Shown in pieces: positions 57,935-64,000 of a stretch of DNA of 64,000 nt. Origin of the DNA: Bacteroidota bacterium. Its GTDB lineage: Bacteria > Bacteroidota > Bacteroidia > Bacteroidales > FEN-979. Numbering within the stretch: position 1 is the stretch's first letter; every line of letters starts with the position of its first letter. A program made the position numbers and the translations under genes. The notes beneath the pieces were generated by a model. It searched no databases. It was not told the origin of the DNA and was given only the letters and a program-made list of their open reading frames with translations. The stretch covers positions 1 through 64,000 of the forward strand of contig JAPLDH010000022.1 of NCBI GenBank assembly GCA_026391355.1, written 5' to 3'.

Positions 57935-60600
57935 TGGATTTATTATCTGATAAAATTCATGGTTATTGGAAAGACGGTTTTATAAATTACGAGGAAAAAG
58001 ATTACATCAAAGGCAATCTCAATCCGATGTTTCTTGATCGCTTGTACCAGCAGGAAGCCCTTGCTAAATTTGATTTTTATTTAAATAAATTTCCTGCTCT
58101 TCCTAAAGACAAACCCATCCATTTATTGCTGAATCTGGCAACCGGAAGCGGTAAAACTGTACTGATGGCTGCAAATATCCTGGAACTTTACACAAATGGT
58201 TACCGAAATTTTATTTTCATTGTCAATAGTACAAACATTATAAAAAAAACCATTGCAAATTTTACCGAAAAAGGGAACAGTAAATATTTATTTGCCGATA
58301 AAATAATTATTGACTTCAAAGAAATACAGGTTAATCAGGTTGATAATTTTGAAACGGTACCTGATTCAGACATCAATATTTTGTTTAGTACAATTCAGGG
58401 TTTGCACGTTCAACTCAAAGAACCGAGAGAAAATGGATTGACTTTTGAAAGTTTGCAACAATCGAAATTAGTAATACTTTCAGACGAAGCACACCATTTA
58501 AACACCCTGACGAAAAAGAAAAAAAACAAAACCGAAGAAGAAGAAGAAAATAGTTGGGAATGGACAATAAACACGATTATCAACAATCATCCTGAAAATA
58601 TATTACTGGAATATACTGCTACGGTTGACCTGAATCATTCTGAAATTGCAAAAAAATATGCTGATAAAATTTTAATGAGGTATTCGCTAAAAGAATTTCG
58701 TAATGATAAATACAGCAAAGAAATAAAACTAATTAAATCGGGTATTAACACCGAAGAACGAATTTTACAAGCATTACTATTAAGCCAATATCGGCTGAAA
58801 GTTGCAAATGATAATAAATTTCAGTCTCCCTATTTGCCATTTAAACCGGTAATTCTATTTAAAAGTGCAAGTATTGAAGAAAGCGAAAAATGTTTTGAAA
58901 AATTCAAACAATTATTAAAAAACCTGAAAGCACAAGATTTACAAGTATTACAAAGCAATGGAGGAGTTACGCTAAATAAAGCGTTTGAATTTTTCAAACA
59001 AAGTAACATTTCAATTGAACAACTTACAACTGAAATAAAAGATGCTTTTCGAAACGAGCGTTGCATAATTGTAAACAATGAAAATGACAGCGAAGCAAAG
59101 CAAATTGAGTTGAACCAATTGGAAGGCGACAAAAATGAGATAAGAGCTATCTTTACTGTTAAAATGCTAACTGAAGGTTGGGACGTTCTAAACTTGTTTG
59201 ACATTGTCCGTTTAGATGAAAGCAACGGTGTAAACACCAATGGAAAACCGGCAGCCAGCACTATTTCAGAAGCTCAGTTAATCGGCAGAGGCGCAAGATA
59301 TTTTCCATTTCAGATAAAAGCCGATGAAGAAATGTATCAACGTAAATTTGATAAGGATTTAAGAAATGATTTACGTTGTTTGGAAGAATTATATTATCAT
59401 AGCTTAAATGACAATAAATACATTGAAGCCATTACAAAAGAACTGGTAGAACAAGGAGTTTATGATCCAAATCAGGATGAAGCGCCTTTGGAGGTTAAAG
59501 TAAAGAATGAATTTAAACAGACAACACTTTGGGATGAAGGATTGCTCTTTACAAATGAGTTGGTAAAAAAGGATAATAAAAAAGTTACTTCATTAAAACA
59601 AATTCACGAAACAAACTTACAATATAAGCATTTCATTGGTACAAGCGGAACTGATGAATTGGTAGTTTTTGATGAAGAAGCAGTAAAAGCAGACAGAGAG
59701 TTACAGAAAAAATTTGTCGGCTCAATAAACAAAGAAATTATATTGATTGATTTGGGTTTAAATATTTGTTTGAAAGCAACTGAAAATATTCCATTTTTCA
59801 ATTTTGATAATCTCAATAATATTTTGCCTCAATTAAAATCTAAAAGAGAATTTTTAACAAATGATATTTGGATTGGCAAAACACCTGTTACTCTGATCGG
59901 TAGCAAAGATCGGTTAGAAGCTTTACTCCCAAAAGAAAAATTAACAATTGCCGAAAATATTTTACAAGCAATTAAGAATGACATCGGGGCAAAGGTTCAT
60001 AAATACGAAGGAAGCAGGGAGTTTGAGGGCAGACCTTTAAAAAACTATTTGCAAAAAGATGTTGTAATGATGGTTTCCGAACCGGAAGAAGACAGCAAAA
60101 AGCAATACGGTAAGTCAATGACAGGCAATAATAGGCAGGAGTTTAAAATGAATGTTGCAGCAGCCGACTGGTACATTTACGATGAAAATTATGGAACAAG
60201 TGAAGAAAAATATTTTATAAAGTACATTGAGCAGGTAATGATATTACTCAAACAAAAATACACGGATATCTATTTACTCCGCAATGAGAAACTTTTTAAA
60301 ATCTACAATTTCAAGGATGGCGCTGCATTTGAACCCGATTTTGTTTTGTTTATGAAAGAGAAAAAAACGGATAGGAAATTATCATATCAGCTTTTCATTG
60401 AACCCAAAGGTGACGGTTACATAGCCAAAGACCAATGGAAAGAGGATTTTCTTATTGAAATTGACATCAAAGCCAAAGTTAAAAGAGTTGAATTACTTTA
60501 CGAGAACGACAAATTTAAAATCTTCGGATTACCTTTTTACAATTACCAAACAAGACAAAAGTTTGAAATGAAGTTTAAAGAGGTTTTAAAGGTGGAATAA
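57934..60600 (+). CDS. res: Type III restriction enzyme subunit (Res)
   Basis: An 888-aa nuclease/helicase. Walker A ATGSGKTV is at about residues 69-76, motif II DEAHH at about 184, and motif VI-like IGRGARYFPF later. The C-terminal nuclease domain has a PD-(D/E)xK pattern: EPDFVLFM (about 799) and LFIEPKG (about 822). Res forms a complex with Mod, translocates along DNA and cuts unmethylated sites. The start overlaps the dinD stop as TAATG. The frame is open and all motifs are intact, so the system is probably active. Base composition is far lower in GC than in the genes to either side. Confidence 0.92.
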   Translation: MDLLSDKIHGYWKDGFINYEEKDYIKGNLNPMFLDRLYQQEALAKFDFYLNKFPALPKDKPIHLLLNLATGSGKTVLMAANILELYTNGYRNFIFIVNSTNIIKKTIANFTEKGNSKYLFADKIIIDFKEIQVNQVDNFETVPDSDINILFSTIQGLHVQLKEPRENGLTFESLQQSKLVILSDEAHHLNTLTKKKKNKTEEEEENSWEWTINTIINNHPENILLEYTATVDLNHSEIAKKYADKILMRYSLKEFRNDKYSKEIKLIKSGINTEERILQALLLSQYRLKVANDNKFQSPYLPFKPVILFKSASIEESEKCFEKFKQLLKNLKAQDLQVLQSNGGVTLNKAFEFFKQSNISIEQLTTEIKDAFRNERCIIVNNENDSEAKQIELNQLEGDKNEIRAIFTVKMLTEGWDVLNLFDIVRLDESNGVNTNGKPAASTISEAQLIGRGARYFPFQIKADEEMYQRKFDKDLRNDLRCLEELYYHSLNDNKYIEAITKELVEQGVYDPNQDEAPLEVKVKNEFKQTTLWDEGLLFTNELVKKDNKKVTSLKQIHETNLQYKHFIGTSGTDELVVFDEEAVKADRELQKKFVGSINKEIILIDLGLNICLKATENIPFFNFDNLNNILPQLKSKREFLTNDIWIGKTPVTLIGSKDRLEALLPKEKLTIAENILQAIKNDIGAKVHKYEGSREFEGRPLKNYLQKDVVMMVSEPEEDSKKQYGKSMTGNNRQEFKMNVAAADWYIYDENYGTSEEKYFIKYIEQVMILLKQKYTDIYLLRNEKLFKIYNFKDGAAFEPDFVLFMKEKKTDRKLSYQLFIEPKGDGYIAKDQWKEDFLIEIDIKAKVKRVELLYENDKFKIFGLPFYNYQTRQKFEMKFKEVLKVE

Positions 60601-60670
60601 AAATAATAATTTAGAAACGCCAACTGAGCTACACGAAAACAGTTGTAACCCGAATCAAAAAAAAGCCCTC

Positions 60671-62377
60671 ATGCCCCAAAAATCTGCATATTACCAGCCT
60701 GAACTCACATTACCGGATCTCCTCAACCGGACAATTCTGATAAATCCTGAACTGTTTATCGGGTATTCCGATAAAAACAGCAACCTCACGGTTCAGACCT
60801 ATAAGGAACTGCTTGACGAAGCAAAACTGATTGCTGCCGGTTTCTTTAACCTGGGTTTGAAACAAGGGGATAAAATAATTATTGCTACCCGGTATTGCAG
60901 GGAAACGATTGAGATTCTCTGGGGCTCTTTTCTGTTGGGACTCGTTCCCACCATTCTTCAGGCCCCGGCCACCTTTTCCGGCGACAATCCCCCGTTGGTG
61001 AAACTGCTTAAAGTATTTGAACTATTGAACAGTCCTTATGTTTTTGTGAGTGCTGAGGTGAAGGATACCTGTGTGCAATTGGAAGGGAAAATAAAACATA
61101 GAGACGAACTGGTTATTACCGGAACATTTCCTGAACCCAATCTGACCCCGGATGATCTTGCGTTTGTCCAGTTTTCATCGGGCAGTACCGGGGATCCGAA
61201 AGGGATCATGCTTACACATGGCAACCTGATGGTGAACCTGGATGCGATCACTGTCGGACTCGACCTGGGAGACCATGATAAATTCGGAAACTGGATGCCT
61301 CTTTTTCATGATATGGGACTGATCGGTTATCATCTTACCCCCATCTATTGCAGCATATCCCAATGCCATCTCGAAACCCTGGATTTCATCATGAATCCCG
61401 GATTATGGCTGAACCTGATGAGCCGGCAGAAGGTTACCATCTCAGGTACCACAAACTTCGGACTCGCATTGGTTTTAAAATATTTAAAGAGAGGCAAGCA
61501 GATCTTTGAGTGGGATTTCACAAGCATGAAAGCATTGCTGAACGGAGCTGAACCCATTTCAGTTAAAATCATGCAGGAATTTGTCGATGCACTCGTACCC
61601 TCATCCTTAAGACCTGAAGTCATGATGCCGGTTTATGGCATGGCGGAATCCACCCTCGCCATCTCATTTGCATCCCTCCGGAACCGGTCAGTGGCTACAG
61701 CATTCAATGCCTCCCTGCTTGACCGTGAGCACAAAGCCCAACCGGTTGATGCTTCCGATCCTTCGGCAAGGTTACTCTCAGAGGTTGGAGTGGCATTGAA
61801 TGATATTGAGATCAGGATTACGGATGATCATGACCGGATGGTTAAAGAGGGATTTTCCGGTCATATCCAGATTAAAGGCCCAAGCGTTACCAAAGGTTAT
61901 TACAATAATCCCGGTGCCACCGCCTCAACTTTTTGCGGGGAATGGCTCCGGACAGGCGATATAGGGTTTTTCTTTGAAGGCAACCTGTACATCAGCGGAC
62001 GTTATAAAGATATCATCTTTAAAAACGGCATTCATTACTTTGCCAACGACCTGGAGGAACTGGCCTGTACCATCGACGAAATTAAATATGGGAAGATCTG
62101 TCTTGGCGGAACTACCGGCAGGGAAACCGGTGACGAATGCGTAATTGCCTTTGTAGCCGGGCTGCCGGAAGAAAAAGCGCCGGAAACATTCCGGGAACTC
62201 AGGATGTTGCTGCGTAGCAACCTTGGAATTTCCATTGATGTTCTGGTTTTGATAAAATCGAATGAAATACCGAAGACTTCCAGTGGCAAATTGCAACGCT
62301 ATAAACTGATGCAACGCTATCTGACAGGGGATTTTGATGACCGGATCCTACTACCGGATAAACAGGATTACCTTTAG
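60671..62377 (+). CDS. Fatty-acyl-AMP ligase-like enzyme
   Basis: A 568-aa adenylate-forming enzyme. The AMP-binding core FVQFSSGSTGDPKGIMLTHGNL (about residues 166-187), MPVYGMAESTLAISFA and WLRTGDIGFFFEGNLYISGRYKDIIF are present, and the C-terminus has IPKTSSGKLQRYKLMQRYL. The FGNWMPLFHDMGLIGYHLTP segment is typical of FAAL-type ligases, which load acyl chains onto acyl carrier proteins and not CoA. The nearest carrier is the ACP at 54480, separated by the AT-rich block. No promoter box is seen before it, which fits a gene that lost its original upstream neighbour. Confidence 0.9.
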   Translation: MPQKSAYYQPELTLPDLLNRTILINPELFIGYSDKNSNLTVQTYKELLDEAKLIAAGFFNLGLKQGDKIIIATRYCRETIEILWGSFLLGLVPTILQAPATFSGDNPPLVKLLKVFELLNSPYVFVSAEVKDTCVQLEGKIKHRDELVITGTFPEPNLTPDDLAFVQFSSGSTGDPKGIMLTHGNLMVNLDAITVGLDLGDHDKFGNWMPLFHDMGLIGYHLTPIYCSISQCHLETLDFIMNPGLWLNLMSRQKVTISGTTNFGLALVLKYLKRGKQIFEWDFTSMKALLNGAEPISVKIMQEFVDALVPSSLRPEVMMPVYGMAESTLAISFASLRNRSVATAFNASLLDREHKAQPVDASDPSARLLSEVGVALNDIEIRITDDHDRMVKEGFSGHIQIKGPSVTKGYYNNPGATASTFCGEWLRTGDIGFFFEGNLYISGRYKDIIFKNGIHYFANDLEELACTIDEIKYGKICLGGTTGRETGDECVIAFVAGLPEEKAPETFRELRMLLRSNLGISIDVLVLIKSNEIPKTSSGKLQRYKLMQRYLTGDFDDRILLPDKQDYL

Positions 62378-62416
62378 GAATTTCTTGCGACCGCACATCA
62401 TCCGAACGGGACTGTC

Positions 62417-63979
62417 TCAGGTGTACAAAATCTGATCCCTGACAGACTCATCTAGTTTATCAACGGATAAATTCATTTGTTGCGCAAGATCCTTCAGAAT
62501 GGGTTCAATTTGATCCCATTCTGCATTTTCCATCAATTTAATAGTGAGTTGGTGTCGCAATTGATAAAGCGATTTCCGGGTTGTCAGATTGAATTTTGCC
62601 CTGTTGAAAAAGAGACTCTCCTCAGCATAATGATAAGGTACATTGGTGACTTCCCTGAAAAGGGAATAACAGGCTTTGGATGCATCCTCTGAGTTCATGG
62701 TACTGTGTGACCATTTTTGCATGAATCCCTCTATATTCCATCTGGTGCGGCTCGATGGTTCAGCCAGTTCACTCAGTGGCTGGACAAGAAGCGGAAATAA
62801 ATCATAACTGGATGATAACGTTGTGAGTGAAAGATTGTTCAGGAAATTGGCCGTATTCTCTAAGGTTTGTGTGCTTTCACCGGGAAATCCAACAACGAAA
62901 GTCATAACCGTACTGATGCCGTAAGCATCCAGTTGTTCGACCCCTCTTTTCATACTTTCGACCTTCTGGTGCTTTTTCATCCGGTCCAGTTGTCCCTGGT
63001 CACCTGATTCAACACCAATCATGCCCATCATCAGGCCTGAGCGTTTCATCAATTCCAGTTCGGACTCAGAATATTCTCCTGCCCTCATGAATGAGATCCA
63101 ATTCCTCAGCCCTGAGTCAGCGATCGAGTTGCAAACTTCCTCCAGCCGTTTTTTCGTGATAAACACATTGTCATCTGAAACGTGAATGATTGCCGGCGCT
63201 TGTCCTAACCTTTCTTTAATCAGTTTCAATTCCTCCTTAAGGCTTTTTACGGAACGGACGAATGTTTGCGGATAGAGCTGGTAAAAGTCGCAGAAACGGC
63301 AACGGAAATGACAGCCAATAGATGTGCGTAATGGAATTTTAACAGCGATTTTACTGATAAGATCCCACCTCGTATAATCTGCATTATAATCCACCTGCTC
63401 TTCTTCTCTTTTTGTAAATGAGAAGCCCGTTTTTGAGGGTAATGACAGGTTTGGGATGTGTTCGAATGATGCACGTTCCCCTTTTTCCAGTTCCTCCAGA
63501 ACTTTCAGCAGGGATGATCTTCCGTGCTGTGCCGCTACAAAAACATCTGCATTGATATCAGCCTGACCGGGATGGAAAAGCATCCAGGGCGGAAGTGGCG
63601 ATGGAGGATCTGACTTACGATACTTTTGATACAACAGGTAGTTTTTCCATACGAAAATACCGCCGGCAATTATTACAGTATCCGGCATCGCACTCCGGAT
63701 CATGGAAAACAGCTCCCGTAGCGAATCTGTTGTGACCACCATCGTGGTTGATACTAAAACCGCAAAAGGATCCTGGTCAGCAATCGTTTTGAGAGTTTCT
63801 GCGTCATACTTGTTAGTCAAAATGGTGTCATACCCATATTGATGTAACAAACCTTCCAGATAATACCCTGCTGCCGGGATGTCCTCTTCGTGATCAATAC
63901 CACGTGAAACCTGCTCAGCGTTATAGCCCTTTTTGGCAAATTCATAGATGGCTGCCAAGGTCAATTCCCGGTTGTTCAA
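62417..63979 (-). CDS. B12-binding radical SAM enzyme
   Basis: A 520-aa protein. The first 150 residues form a cobalamin-binding-like domain (DPFAVLVSTTMVVTTDSLRELFSMIRSAMPDTVIIAGGIFVW), though the usual DxHxxG motif is not apparent. The radical SAM domain has the cluster-binding motif C223-x3-C227-x2-C230 (IGCHFRCRFCDFYQLYP), then FITKKRLEEVCNSI and the GGE-like MIGVESGDQGQLDRMKKHQ. A helical C-terminus fills residues about 400-520. Members modify lipids, peptides or tetrapyrroles, often by methylation or ring formation. Its position next to the acyl-AMP ligase suggests it acts on the same acyl product. The start near 63979 is close to the right edge. Confidence 0.85.
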   Translation of the reverse strand: MNNRELTLAAIYEFAKKGYNAEQVSRGIDHEEDIPAAGYYLEGLLHQYGYDTILTNKYDAETLKTIADQDPFAVLVSTTMVVTTDSLRELFSMIRSAMPDTVIIAGGIFVWKNYLLYQKYRKSDPPSPLPPWMLFHPGQADINADVFVAAQHGRSSLLKVLEELEKGERASFEHIPNLSLPSKTGFSFTKREEEQVDYNADYTRWDLISKIAVKIPLRTSIGCHFRCRFCDFYQLYPQTFVRSVKSLKEELKLIKERLGQAPAIIHVSDDNVFITKKRLEEVCNSIADSGLRNWISFMRAGEYSESELELMKRSGLMMGMIGVESGDQGQLDRMKKHQKVESMKRGVEQLDAYGISTVMTFVVGFPGESTQTLENTANFLNNLSLTTLSSSYDLFPLLVQPLSELAEPSSRTRWNIEGFMQKWSHSTMNSEDASKACYSLFREVTNVPYHYAEESLFFNRAKFNLTTRKSLYQLRHQLTIKLMENAEWDQIEPILKDLAQQMNLSVDKLDESVRDQILYT

Positions 63980-64000
63980 TCTTAATCTCAGATTGAAATC

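Noticed and set aside
54723-60670. Block considered as an integrative element with attachment sites
   Set aside because: No integrase, tRNA end or direct repeat was found at both edges. It is described as a transferred cassette without claiming an integration mechanism.

Overview
The window looks like a chromosomal segment of a member of the Bacteroidota, probably an uncultured Bacteroidales- or Flavobacteriia-like lineage. Four large secreted proteins end in type IX secretion (T9SS) C-terminal sorting domains. There is a TonB-dependent receptor with a carboxypeptidase-like N-terminal domain, an Omp28 lipoprotein and a DUF6029 protein. Many genes are preceded by the Bacteroidota -7 promoter box TAnnTTTG. 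There is one tRNA, cut by the left edge, and no rRNA, CRISPR array or complete insertion sequence.

Layout. 1-2400: tRNA-Arg(CCG), an sdpRI-like repressor/membrane pair, and an AAA/DUF4143 ATPase whose promoter sits inside a perfect palindrome. 2500-8000: dCMP deaminase, a T9SS beta-propeller/BACON protein, and small housekeeping genes. 8000-12300: manA, then a TlpA-like thioredoxin, DUF6029 and Omp28. 12300-20100: two C25 (gingipain-family) proteases in tandem. 20100-25400: a 35-aa lipoprotein, a ParE-type toxin/antitoxin pair, a TonB receptor and a LytS/LytTR two-component system; an 84-bp promoter/operator segment is present twice, ahead of the lipoprotein and ahead of the receptor. 25600-35800: an IPTL-CTERM protein, an rbfA-methyltransferase-LolC/E-type operon, a YdeI-like protein, an MsbA-like exporter, an MprF-like protein and an internally shortened PBP4-type carboxypeptidase. 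36000-39800: a biotin-dependent acyl-CoA carboxylase operon. 39800-48300: a T9SS protein, an M20 amidohydrolase, a TPR protein, rsmA, a TMTC-like membrane/TPR protein and a four-helix-bundle protein.

48300-64000 is the most accessory part. A minus-strand operon (ketosynthase III, SDR, GT2, GNAT, MBOAT, SGNH-like) is divergent from an acyl carrier protein. An acyl-AMP ligase and a B12/radical-SAM enzyme lie further right. Together these look like a pathway that builds an unusual acyl group and attaches it to a glycan or lipid. Between the acyl carrier protein and the ligase sits an AT-rich block with a controller-type HTH protein, a type III restriction-modification system and a DinD gene placed between mod and res. 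It looks like a transferred defence cassette.

Across the window, intergenic spaces carry tandem 7- and 8-bp repeats of a few related words. In one case they supply the start codon and nearly all of the signal peptide of a TPR protein; in another they supply the last codons of a gene.
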